This document shows, one piece after another, positions 1 to 6,875 of a stretch of DNA of 64,000 nucleotides. The notes under the pieces were generated by a model. That model searched no databases. It had not been told where the DNA came from and was given only the letters and a program-made list of their open reading frames with translations. A program made the translations under genes and the position numbers. Source of the stretch: Lachnospiraceae bacterium (GTDB lineage Bacteria > Bacillota > Clostridia > Lachnospirales > Lachnospiraceae); the NCBI GenBank assembly GCA_910575155.1, contig CAJTDX010000006.1:1-64000 (forward strand). The letters are read 5' to 3'. The stretch's first letter is position 1, and the number at the start of each line of letters is the position of its first letter.

Positions 1-103
1 AATCGCACGAAATCTCCTGTCCATAGCATGGGGTATGGATTGTGTGTAGATGTCCAAAAATCGGGTACTACACAAATTCAAAATGTCCTTGACAAGGGGT
101 ACA
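1..103. mobile_element. Possible end of an insertion sequence (weak)
   Basis: Read on the minus strand from position 103, the sequence begins TGTACCCCTTGTCAAGGACA, and about 35 bases further on a second block resembling it (TAGTACCCGATTTTTGGACA) follows. Nested end repeats starting with TG are common in IS3-family elements. The block abuts a gene start at 120 that stops after four codons. No transposase can be read in the 100 bases available, and I cannot see the other end or a target duplication. It could equally be ordinary intergenic sequence. Confidence 0.25.
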
Positions 104-105
104 AT

Positions 106-120
106 TTAGTTCTTTGTCAT
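106..120 (-). pseudogene. Gene start that stops after four codons
   Basis: An ATG at 118-120 lies at normal distance from a strong ribosome site (ACGGAGGT at about 128-135) and downstream of the conserved leader block, exactly as for the genes at 975, 3256 and 4633. The frame reads only Met-Thr-Lys-Asn before TAA at 106-108. The likely explanation is a cargo gene interrupted by foreign DNA just inside its start. A regulatory mini-ORF is the alternative. Confidence 0.3.
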
Positions 121-153
121 GGTGTGTACCTCCGTTTTTTTACCTGTGGCTTT

Positions 154-257
154 GTTTTCCCTTTCGGTAGTACACATATTCGCTCTAAAACCACATTTTA
201 TCAAGTTAATTCCGAACATAAGCTGCACAAATATCCGCAACGGGAATTGTGTAATTT
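154..257 (-). promoter_or_regulatory. Conserved promoter/leader block, copy 1
   Basis: First of four related intergenic blocks. On the minus strand it holds an extended -10 of the form TGnTAnnAT (here TGATAAAAT), then the conserved leader AGAGCGAATATGTGTACT and ACCGAAAGGGAAAAC, ending at the ribosome site of the start at 120. It lies directly after the stop of the gene at 258. Confidence 0.55.
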
Positions 258-635
258 TCAATGATTGGGGATGTGCTTCCCGTCCTCTATCCAGTCAACC
301 AAAGCAATGATCTCGCCATCGGTCTCCATCCGTTCAAACTCTGCCACATCCTCCAAATCCCAATCGATGGGGTACACGCCGCAGAACTCCACAATGCAGT
401 CTATCTCCCTGGTCTCAATCCAGTCCCGGTTCAGGTTCCATGCACCGCAGACCGTATCGACATGGCCGTGGCCGACATGGTTCCTGTCAAGCATCCCCTC
501 AATTTTCTTTATGGTTTCATCTTTGCAAAGGTCGGTATCCTTTGGAACCGTAATGTAAAACATACATTTTGTAATCTCTCCCCGTTCTTTCCTCGCGTCA
601 ATCCACTCCCGGATGACCTCTGTCCTTTTCCTCAT
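258..635 (-). CDS. Phage-type hypothetical protein, 125 aa
   Basis: I do not recognise this family. The start at 635 follows AGGAGGACGCAACC. The protein is acidic, with a basic N-terminal helix (MRKRTEVIREWIDARKE) followed by a mixed segment and a Trp/Asp/Glu-rich C-terminus; no membrane segment or signal peptide is visible. It lies 19 bases after the gene at 655, so the two are probably co-transcribed from leader copy 2. Codon use matches the G+C-rich phage block. Confidence 0.7.
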   Translation of the reverse strand: MRKRTEVIREWIDARKERGEITKCMFYITVPKDTDLCKDETIKKIEGMLDRNHVGHGHVDTVCGAWNLNRDWIETREIDCIVEFCGVYPIDWDLEDVAEFERMETDGEIIALVDWIEDGKHIPNH

Positions 636-654
636 GGTTGCGTCCTCCTCTGTC

Positions 655-975
655 TTATTTTTTCACCAGGCAGCATTTCTTCTCATCCCAAAAGCTGACC
701 GCATCGTGTATAAAGTTTTTATCGTCCTCGCGGTTTTCAATCCTGGTGCTTACCCAATAGCCTTCTTTCTTTGCTTTTCCGACCACCTCGTGGATGTTGT
801 CGATGGCTGTCTTTACCTGTGCGCCTGATTCCGTTTCAAAAACCAGGTGGCGGGCAGTCGTCCTTGCCAGCCGACCGAACTCCCCGAAGTAGGAATGCCC
901 GCTCCCGCACCTCGCCACCAGAACCTTCTGCCCGATCTCCATCTCCTCAAATTTCCCAAGCATCCAAACCTTCAT
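655..975 (-). CDS. Phage-type hypothetical protein, 106 aa
   Basis: Unrecognised family. I chose the ATG at 975 (MKVWMLGKFEEME) because CGGAGGATGCAGGG precedes it; the frame is open further upstream, but that part runs through leader copy 2. The protein looks soluble and beta-rich at the N-terminus (KVLVARCGSGHSYFGEF), with a charged C-terminal half ending in two Cys and several Lys. First gene of a two-gene unit with 258-635. Confidence 0.65.
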   Translation of the reverse strand: MKVWMLGKFEEMEIGQKVLVARCGSGHSYFGEFGRLARTTARHLVFETESGAQVKTAIDNIHEVVGKAKKEGYWVSTRIENREDDKNFIHDAVSFWDEKKCCLVKK

Positions 976-999
976 CCCTGCATCCTCCGTTTTCTTTGT

Positions 1000-1112
1000 G
1001 TTTTCCCTTTCGGTAGTACACATATTCGCTCTGAAAGGACATATTATCAAGTCATTTCGGAGCATAATACTGCACAAATATCCGGGGCAGGGATTGTGTG
1101 GTTTATGGCGGG
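1000..1112 (-). promoter_or_regulatory. Conserved promoter/leader block, copy 2
   Basis: Second copy of the block. It fills the gap between the stop at 1113 and the ribosome site of the gene at 975. The minus strand carries TTATGCTCCGAAATGACTTG, an extended -10 TGATAATAT, and the conserved leader ending ACTACCGAAAGGGAAAAC. Confidence 0.55.
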
Positions 1113-1304
1113 TCACAGCCCGCCTGACTCCTTCCGGATTTCATTTTTTGAATGCTGCCGCTCCGACTTTTTGAACGGTCTTTTGTAGCGCCTCCGCCTC
1201 TGCCCGCGCCTTTTCCCCGACGCAGGCATGGCAATCCCGGTGTGCATCTCATCCCCATACTGGTGGTCCTCTATCCAGCGGAGGTTCCTCCCATATGCTT
1301 TCAC
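1113..1304 (-). CDS. Small basic phage protein, 63 aa
   Basis: The GTG start at 1302-1304 overlaps the TGA stop of the preceding zinc-ribbon gene as GTGA, with AAGGAGG nine bases upstream, so translation is probably coupled. The product starts VKAYGRNLRWIEDHQYG and is very rich in Arg/Lys, especially KRRGQRRRRYKRPFKK, suggesting nucleic-acid contact. No known domain is recognised. A longer version starting further upstream would overlap the zinc-ribbon gene without a ribosome site. Confidence 0.5.
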   Translation of the reverse strand: MKAYGRNLRWIEDHQYGDEMHTGIAMPASGKRRGQRRRRYKRPFKKSERQHSKNEIRKESGGL

Positions 1305-1522
1305 GGCTCCTGCCTCCTTCCGTAGCATCTGTGGATGGCTTCCAGAATCTGCTCCTGCTCTTTCCCATCCACACCGATGCTCTCCAGCGCCTCCCTGGTG
1401 CCGCAGTCCGGACAGAGCTGCGTTCTGCCGTCTGCCCGCGAAACTGCCGGCCTTCCGTGGTAGGTCTGCCCACATCTTGGGCAGACCGAAATCCTCGCAA
1501 TATTATCTGTTTCTTTCATCAT
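1301..1522 (-). CDS. Small zinc-ribbon protein, 73 aa
   Basis: A short protein with two CxxC pairs, CPRCG at about residue 14 and CPDCG at about residue 37, which can bind one Zn. Small zinc ribbons of this kind are frequent in clostridial phages and usually bind nucleic acid or protein; the target here is unknown. AAGGAGG lies five to eight bases before the tandem ATG pair at 1517-1522. It overlaps the 3' end of the cyclotransferase-like gene and is coupled to the basic protein at 1113. Confidence 0.7.
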   Translation of the reverse strand: MMKETDNIARISVCPRCGQTYHGRPAVSRADGRTQLCPDCGTREALESIGVDGKEQEQILEAIHRCYGRRQEP

Positions 1523-2192
1523 GGCTTCCTCCTTCCGTGTTTTCCTTCCGAGGGGCAAGCGCCGCCTCCCTGCTGCGGAACATCCGGCCTGCGGATGCGC
1601 GGCAGCGGCTTCCCCTGCGGTTCTGGAGGGTGAAATACCTCCCGTCAAATCCCAACACTGTGTAGTTGCCCGCGCAGCCGTTCTTCCGATTGGTGGCCAT
1701 GAAGCAGGCTTCCCCTGCTTTCCACCCGCCCGGAAATTCCTCCGTGCTGTCGGCATACGCCTGTTCCAAAAATGCCTCGTCGAATCCGAAACTCTGGTAG
1801 CCCTGCCTGCAGGTCTCCATGTAGAACTCACTCGGAATCCCAAGCGGGCGGTCCTCATGCATGATGTAGACGAAAACCTTCCGTATCCGCACCCTGCCGG
1901 TCTTGATGCCCTTGAGGGGCAGCTTCATTTCCTTTTTGTAATAAAAGGCTGGGAATCCCTCGTAGCGGTCCAGCGCCGCCTCATCCTCTTCTGTCACCGC
2001 CCATGCCGCTACGGGGACGCTCGCGCCCTCCTGCGGCTCGATGGTGAGGTAGGAGCCGGTCCTGCTCCCCTTGAACAGCAGCCGGTAGCCCTCAATCACC
2101 GAAGTCCCGATGATCCTCGCCCCAGGGCAGCGCATCCGCATCTGCGGGATGTTCAAATTTGAGCCGTAAGCAATGTAGTATCTCTTTTCCAT
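1503..2192 (-). CDS. Gamma-glutamylcyclotransferase-like (AIG2/GGCT fold) enzyme
   Basis: 229 aa. The N-terminus has the family signature YYIAYGSNL (residues 5-13), and a candidate catalytic acid lies in DRYEGFPAFYYKKE near residue 80. GGCT-fold enzymes cyclise a gamma-glutamyl group to 5-oxoproline, releasing the attached amine. In mobile elements such enzymes often lie beside amidoligases that form gamma-glutamyl bonds; that arrangement is seen here, with the amidoligase immediately upstream. About 110 C-terminal residues extend beyond the core and are of unknown role. Ribosome site AAAGGACGG lies upstream of the ATG at 2192. Substrate is unknown. Confidence 0.75.
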   Translation of the reverse strand: MEKRYYIAYGSNLNIPQMRMRCPGARIIGTSVIEGYRLLFKGSRTGSYLTIEPQEGASVPVAAWAVTEEDEAALDRYEGFPAFYYKKEMKLPLKGIKTGRVRIRKVFVYIMHEDRPLGIPSEFYMETCRQGYQSFGFDEAFLEQAYADSTEEFPGGWKAGEACFMATNRKNGCAGNYTVLGFDGRYFTLQNRRGSRCRASAGRMFRSREAALAPRKENTEGGSHDERNR

Positions 2193-2308
2193 TCTGATAT
2201 CCGTCCTTTCCGAAGGGGGTACCCTTCTACCACCTTAAGACCGCCGTAGCGGTCCACTGCCGTTTCTGCGGCAGGAAAGGTGGCAGGAGGCTACCTCCTG
2301 CGGTCCCT

Positions 2309-3256
2309 TCAAGCGGCCCTTCCGTTCCGGAAGGATGCGTCCCCTGCAAGCCTCCTTGTCAGGATGTCCCTTGCGGTCTTGAATTCGTCCCCGATGAAGC
2401 CGAGCCGGAGGAGCCATGTCCGCATGGCGTATTTCGGGTTCTCGCTCTGCTGCGGCTTCGGGCTTGCGGTCTTGACTTCCTTCGCCATCTGGCTGAGTGC
2501 GAGGCAGAGCTGGATGTAGCTCTTGAGCTGCCCTGCGTGGAGGCCGCCCCTGCGCCCGTCCCCCGGTTCATCGAACTGGAAGAGCCGGAACTCGACCGTG
2601 CCTTTGGTGAAGGTTGCGTGGTAGTTGAGCATATGGTAGCGGCTGTCGTTGTAGTGCTGGCTCCTGCCGTAGTTTGCGCCGTGGCTTGTGTACCAGATGT
2701 CCGCGAGGGCTGCCATCGTGGAAGGTTTCTTTCTGTTGACCTCCTCTAAGAACCGCGGGTCAACCGTGCGGCAGTAGCGGTTCATCCTCCAGCGGTCAAG
2801 GTTTAAGGCGTCCGCTATCAGGCTTTCATGGCCTGCCATAATGTTGGCAAGGTTGCGGAGCGTCTGCGGCGTGTGGCCCTTCGCCCCGATGTGGATGTGT
2901 ACCCCGCAGCCCCTTCCCGCGTCGCTCTTTGCGCCGGCGTGCCGGAGTTGCCGGATGAGCTCCTGCAGAAGCTCCATGTCCGCGTAGGTAAGGATCGGCG
3001 TCACCATCTCGCATTTTTCGCTGTCCGGCCCCGCGATGCTCACGTCCTTCTGGAATTTCCACTCCCTGCCGTCTGCGTCCCATGCGCTCCAGGTGCTGTA
3101 GCCGTTCCGTGCCGCCGTGTTTTCGTACCTTCCTGTGCCGAAGTACTTAGCCGCAATCCTCGCTGCCTTGTCCCTTGCGATGCTGTTCATCTCCACCTCA
3201 ACCCCGATGGTCTGCTTTTTCATCTCCTCAACCTGTCTTGCTAACTTTTCGTTCAT
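2309..3256 (-). CDS. Phage amidoligase (COOH.NH2 ligase-like)
   Basis: 315 aa from the ATG at 3256, which follows CGGAGGAAAACAGC; an in-frame extension runs into leader copy 3. The motif IGVEVEMNS near residue 18 carries the metal-binding Glu pair of the Amidoligase_2 (glutamine-synthetase-fold) family. GCGVHIHIG near residue 118 and VEFRLFQFD near residue 220 are the other conserved blocks. The family is predicted to join a carboxylate and an amine using ATP. The last 65 residues (from about LKSYIQLCLALSQMAKE) form a separate domain also found in the protein at 3881-4633. Together with the cyclotransferase at 1503 this suggests making and cleaving of a glutamyl amide. Confidence 0.8.
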   Translation of the reverse strand: MNEKLARQVEEMKKQTIGVEVEMNSIARDKAARIAAKYFGTGRYENTAARNGYSTWSAWDADGREWKFQKDVSIAGPDSEKCEMVTPILTYADMELLQELIRQLRHAGAKSDAGRGCGVHIHIGAKGHTPQTLRNLANIMAGHESLIADALNLDRWRMNRYCRTVDPRFLEEVNRKKPSTMAALADIWYTSHGANYGRSQHYNDSRYHMLNYHATFTKGTVEFRLFQFDEPGDGRRGGLHAGQLKSYIQLCLALSQMAKEVKTASPKPQQSENPKYAMRTWLLRLGFIGDEFKTARDILTRRLAGDASFRNGRAA

Positions 3257-3282
3257 GCTGTTTTCCTCCGTTTTCGTTGTGT

Positions 3283-3384
3283 GTTTTCCCTTTCGGTAGT
3301 ACACATATTCGCTCTAAAAGGGGATAATAGCAAGTCAATTCGGAGCATAATCTACACAATGTTCTGCCCTGTTTTTTGTGTACT
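3283..3384 (-). promoter_or_regulatory. Conserved promoter/leader block, copy 3
   Basis: Third copy, between the stop at 3385 and the amidoligase start at 3256. On the minus strand: TTATGCTCCGAATTGACT, an extended -10 TGCTATTAT (hexamer at 3324-3329), then the conserved transcribed part AGAGCGAATATGTGTACT / ACCGAAAGGGAAAAC, then CGGAGG. No good -35 lies at 17 bases, so an activator or the extended -10 probably carries the promoter. Confidence 0.6.
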
Positions 3385-3666
3385 TTATGGTTTTTTTACG
3401 CTCCCCAGGGATGCCGCCGTGATCTGTGCGCCGAGCCGGAATCCGTCCTTGAAGCCTTCACAGATGGTCTTGCACTCAAGATCGGAGGCATCGTCCAGAA
3501 GTTTCTCCAGCAGCGCCTTCCCCTCACTGTCCAGCAGCCCTTTCAGGCGTTCAATCTCCCCGTCAATGCGGTCGGCAATCTCCACCATTTCCGGCGTCTT
3601 GTCGTTCCGGTTCTCCCACGGCACAATCTCCCCAAAATAAATCTGTTTCAGAATGTCCTGTTCCAT
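3385..3666 (-). CDS. DUF6809-like phage protein, 93 aa
   Basis: A small acidic helical protein (start MEQDILKQIYFGEIVPWE). Its length and heptad-like pattern (IADRIDGEIERLKGLL, then EGKALLEKLLDDASDL) fit the DUF6809 family of clostridial phages, which has no known function. The ATG at 3664-3666 directly abuts the TAG stop of the DUF4314 gene, so the pair is translationally coupled. The family assignment is from memory of the pattern, not a search. Confidence 0.65.
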   Translation of the reverse strand: MEQDILKQIYFGEIVPWENRNDKTPEMVEIADRIDGEIERLKGLLDSEGKALLEKLLDDASDLECKTICEGFKDGFRLGAQITAASLGSVKKP

Positions 3667-3897
3667 CTAATCGTCCTCCTCTATCTTCCGTGCCTCATCC
3701 TCACCGTAAATTACATGGAGGTGACTGCCGTTGTCCCACGCTACCATGACGCTCGCCGTGTCATCCACGCCCGTCACGGTTCCTTTCGTCCCGATGGGCG
3801 GGGCTTGCACATCTTCCATCCGCACAAGCTCCACCCGTGTGCCTGCAGGGTACTCCCTGCGGACACGCTCCACAATCTCCCTACTCGGAAACTTCAT
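3667..3897 (-). CDS. DUF4314 family protein, 76 aa
   Basis: Small beta-rich protein with the pattern of DUF4314: RVRREYPAGTRVELVRM, then PPIGTKGTVTGVDD, then VMVAWDNGSHLHVIYGEDE. It resembles an SH3-like barrel of the type that binds nucleic acid or protein; function is unknown. AGGAGG lies nine bases before the ATG at 3897. It overlaps the 3' end of the gene at 3881 and runs straight into the one at 3385, forming a compact three-gene unit. Confidence 0.75.
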   Translation of the reverse strand: MKFPSREIVERVRREYPAGTRVELVRMEDVQAPPIGTKGTVTGVDDTASVMVAWDNGSHLHVIYGEDEARKIEEDD

Positions 3898-4633
3898 TGC
3901 CAGCCGCCTCCTTCCTTTCTCCGTTTTTAAATGCCGAGCTGCCGGAAAGGTTCTTCAGCAGGGTTTTCCGCTCGCCCTTGTATTCCGCGCCAATGAAGCC
4001 GAGCCGGAGCAGGAAGCACCGGAAAGCGTATTTTTCATTCTCCACCTTTTTCTCGGTCGCCGTGATGCGCTTCTGGTTCCTCGCCATGTCGCAGAGAGCG
4101 GCAATGAAATGGGTGTAGGCCGCTGCCGACTCGCTGTCCGTTTTGGAAAACCATGGGAAGGAAACCTTCTCCCCATCCGCCTCAATCGGGAGGCTGCTGA
4201 CCGCCAGCGCCTTTTTGATAAGGCTGCCCTTGGAGTCCACCAGTTTCCGCAGGTTCTCCAGTGCGGCATCCGTGAAGGAATCCCTCGGCATTGCCACCGT
4301 AAGCCCCACGTTTGCCTCCTGCGGCGCTGTTTCCGACTCCTCCGCATGGTGTTCTGGCTCTGCGTTTTCTTCCGCCGTGCCGCCTTCCTGCACCGTTTCC
4401 GCCTGGGCTGCAATGATTCCCCTTTCGGCAAGCTGCTCCATCAGGTTTTCTATCTCCTCACTGTCCGCCCGGTCGTCAAACTCTACCGCGCCGGTCTTGT
4501 CAATGTGGAAGTAATCCACCTCGTAAGCCGCCGTCGGCATCCCAAGGTATCTCGGCTTCACCTCTAAAATCTCTCCCATCGCCTGCACCAGCGCTTTCCT
4601 CTCTGCCCCTGTCCTGTTGAATTCAAACCTCAT
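3881..4633 (-). CDS. Virulence-related-type phage protein sharing the amidoligase C-terminal domain
   Basis: 250 aa, start at 4633 nine bases after GGAGGT in leader copy 4. The N-terminal 75 residues (MRFEFNRTGAERKALVQAM and onward) form a compact domain; residues 75-115 are a low-complexity Glu/Ala linker. The C-terminal half aligns by eye with the end of the amidoligase: KYAFRCFLLRLGFIG here against KYAMRTWLLRLGFIG there, and both continue into an L-x-G-x-[AS]-F-[KR]-N-G ending. Proteins of this shape are annotated as virulence-related in clostridial phages without experimental support. It may present or recognise the amidoligase substrate. Confidence 0.65.
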   Translation of the reverse strand: MRFEFNRTGAERKALVQAMGEILEVKPRYLGMPTAAYEVDYFHIDKTGAVEFDDRADSEEIENLMEQLAERGIIAAQAETVQEGGTAEENAEPEHHAEESETAPQEANVGLTVAMPRDSFTDAALENLRKLVDSKGSLIKKALAVSSLPIEADGEKVSFPWFSKTDSESAAAYTHFIAALCDMARNQKRITATEKKVENEKYAFRCFLLRLGFIGAEYKGERKTLLKNLSGSSAFKNGERKEAAGNEVSE

Positions 4634-4650
4634 TTTTTTGTACCTCCTTC

Positions 4651-4715
4651 GTTTTTCGGTACTACATTAATCACTCTGAACCGCAGAAATAGCAAGCGTT
4701 ATGTGCGGAAAAATG
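4651..4715 (-). promoter_or_regulatory. Conserved promoter/leader block, copy 4 (diverged)
   Basis: A diverged copy between the methyltransferase stop (4716) and the start at 4633. The minus strand reads TTGCTATTTC, then CAGAGTGATTAATGTAGT, then ACCGAAAAACGAAGGAGG. It keeps the AGAGnGAnTnATGTnnTACCGAAA pattern of the other three. Confidence 0.45.
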
Positions 4716-6875
4716 TCACAATAAAAAGTCCGGGAACTGTGCATAGTACACGATTCCTGAAAGCACGAAATATACGTTCGGCAGTGCGACACCATTGCCC
4801 CACATCTTATATTCAGCGGAATCCGAATGTGGGTCTTTCAGCCACTTGATGATCTGCTTATCCGTCTTGGGCTTCGTGGAAGTCCCCGCAATCTTCCGGT
4901 GGGTCTCAAAAACCTCCCGCCAGAACACTAAATCTTCCTCTGTGGGTTCCTCCGTCCCAAGCCCGCCGCACCACCAGTCCGGGAAGCCCTGCAGCCTCGC
5001 GCACTCGGTGGGCGTCAGCCTGCGGACAATATACTCCGGCTCCTTCTGCACATCATTGATGACAGGCGGGTCTTTATAATCTGTGGCCACCAGCGTGTTC
5101 GCCAGCTCCTTCTCCGCCCGTGTGAAATGGGAATTCTTACTGGTGCAGTAGGTCGGCTGCGCCACGGCGTGGCGGTCCGTTGCATCCAGCGTGAAGGAAA
5201 CATCCTCATTGATGCCGCTGCCCTGCGGCCCGTTCCTGTCATCCCGCCCGATCATGGAGCCCTGGAGGACGAAGGTCTGCATCTGCATATTCCGGGTGGC
5301 CATCAGCGCCCCGGACTTCCCCTGCAGGTCGATGACCTCGTCCCTCTGGTTGATATGGAACGCCGACATCCCTTCCGGCTCCACCACGGCAATCCCTCCC
5401 TGGTTGCATCCGGGATTCCCGCCATTGGCATCCAGCGTCCGAGAAGTTTCCGCCTCATAGAATCCGCTGTGGGGATTGTCAGACTTCATGGCGTTGCTGT
5501 CCTTGGAGCAGATGCCGTATGCCTGCACCACCAGCTCATTACAGCGGCTTTCCCCCATATCAAAGGTGTTCAGCGTATTTGCCACCTTCCCGTCCTTCCA
5601 TGTGGGGGCGTCCCCTTTGTAATGGGCGCGGTATCCCTTGCAGAACGGCACGAACACCGTCTGGTCATTGTTGCAGGAGAGCGTTGCCGATTTGTCATCC
5701 TGTATGATCGGGCCTTTCCCGCCGCCCTCACAGCCGGAGCGGATTTTCAGCGTCTTGGGTGTTTCCGGCTCCACCACGAAAGGCTGGTTGTTGCCGCCCA
5801 TCCCATAAGTGGCATTGACCGTAGGCGCAGTGTCCAGCGGTCCCGTGTATCTGGTATCCTGCGAATGGTTTTCATAGAGCGCCACCGCCGCAGGGACAGT
5901 CCCGGCACGGAGCGTGGGCGAGGTTTCCTCCTTATAACCAATGCCACGCGCCTTTGCGGAATGCTCCGTACAGAAACCGGCCGATTCCAGGACGCACGGG
6001 GGATGGTGCGCCTCCGCCCGCAGGGTGCAGGTCACCTCATCCGTCACATCCATCCGCTGCCCGCCCTGGTCGTTCAGGCAGATGCCGCCTGACGCTCCAG
6101 CGCCTTCCGCAACACTTCCGGCAGCTCCTTGCCACGCACGGAAGCCCTCCGCAGAATACCCAGACACGCCTTCGGACTCAAATAATACCTTTCCGGCACT
6201 CCCGCCTGCAAAATCTGCGACAAGGTAGATGCGTTTCCTTCGCTGAGGGATTCCCCAAAATTGGGCGTCAAGCACCCGCCACGCGAGGGAAAATCCATCC
6301 CCCACGACAGTTCCTGCGTTTGCCCATTTCCCCTTTGGAGGTCCAGGTACAGAAATACTTTCGTCTTTGACGGAGCAGACCGCTTCGAGGACGGCCTTGA
6401 AATCCTCCCCCTTGTTGGAGGAGAAGGCGCCGGGGACATTCTCCCATACGATAAACCTTGGGTATTTTCCATCTGTTGCACACCTCATTTCCTTTACGAT
6501 TCTTACTGCCTGGTAGAACAGGCACGACTGCCGCCCATCCAGCCCCGCCCGCTTGCCGGCCACCGACATATCGGTGCAGGGCGAGCCAAAGGTGATGATA
6601 TCCACGGGGGCGATCTTTGCGCCGTCCACTGTGGAAATGTCGCCTAAATGCTTCACGGAGGGCAGCCGCTTTGTGGTCACCCGGATGGGAAAAGGCTCAA
6701 TTTCTGATGCCCATAAAGGCGTGATGCCCGCAAGCAGCCCGCCGAGCGGGAATCCCCCGGAGCCATCGAACAGGCTGCCGAGGGTCATCCCGGAATCCGC
6801 AGTCTGCGGATTCGGTGTGTCTCCGCCGCCAGTGCCGGAACTGATTCTATGGATATATATAGCGTCCGCATTCAT
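4716..6875 (-). CDS. Phage DNA C5-cytosine methyltransferase with repeat-rich target domain
   Basis: 719 aa. Motif I LGSLFDGSGGF (about 32-42), catalytic PC in GSPCTDMSVAG (Cys about 100), ENV at about 145, QRRKRIYLVADF (motif VIII, about 215), RRLTPTECARLQGFP (motif IX, about 620) and MWGNGVALPN (motif X) are all present, so it should methylate cytosine C5. The stretch between VIII and IX is about 400 residues, much longer than usual, and is built of degenerate repeats around a T-L/V-x-A core (SPTLRA, APTVNA, SATLSC, ANTLNT, SRTLDA, SFTLDA, ANTLVA). The ATGA overlap with the gene at 6872 implies coupling. No cognate restriction enzyme is seen; a protective or regulatory role is inferred. Confidence 0.9.
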   Translation of the reverse strand: MNADAIYIHRISSGTGGGDTPNPQTADSGMTLGSLFDGSGGFPLGGLLAGITPLWASEIEPFPIRVTTKRLPSVKHLGDISTVDGAKIAPVDIITFGSPCTDMSVAGKRAGLDGRQSCLFYQAVRIVKEMRCATDGKYPRFIVWENVPGAFSSNKGEDFKAVLEAVCSVKDESISVPGPPKGKWANAGTVVGDGFSLAWRVLDAQFWGIPQRRKRIYLVADFAGGSAGKVLFESEGVSGYSAEGFRAWQGAAGSVAEGAGASGGICLNDQGGQRMDVTDEVTCTLRAEAHHPPCVLESAGFCTEHSAKARGIGYKEETSPTLRAGTVPAAVALYENHSQDTRYTGPLDTAPTVNATYGMGGNNQPFVVEPETPKTLKIRSGCEGGGKGPIIQDDKSATLSCNNDQTVFVPFCKGYRAHYKGDAPTWKDGKVANTLNTFDMGESRCNELVVQAYGICSKDSNAMKSDNPHSGFYEAETSRTLDANGGNPGCNQGGIAVVEPEGMSAFHINQRDEVIDLQGKSGALMATRNMQMQTFVLQGSMIGRDDRNGPQGSGINEDVSFTLDATDRHAVAQPTYCTSKNSHFTRAEKELANTLVATDYKDPPVINDVQKEPEYIVRRLTPTECARLQGFPDWWCGGLGTEEPTEEDLVFWREVFETHRKIAGTSTKPKTDKQIIKWLKDPHSDSAEYKMWGNGVALPNVYFVLSGIVYYAQFPDFLL

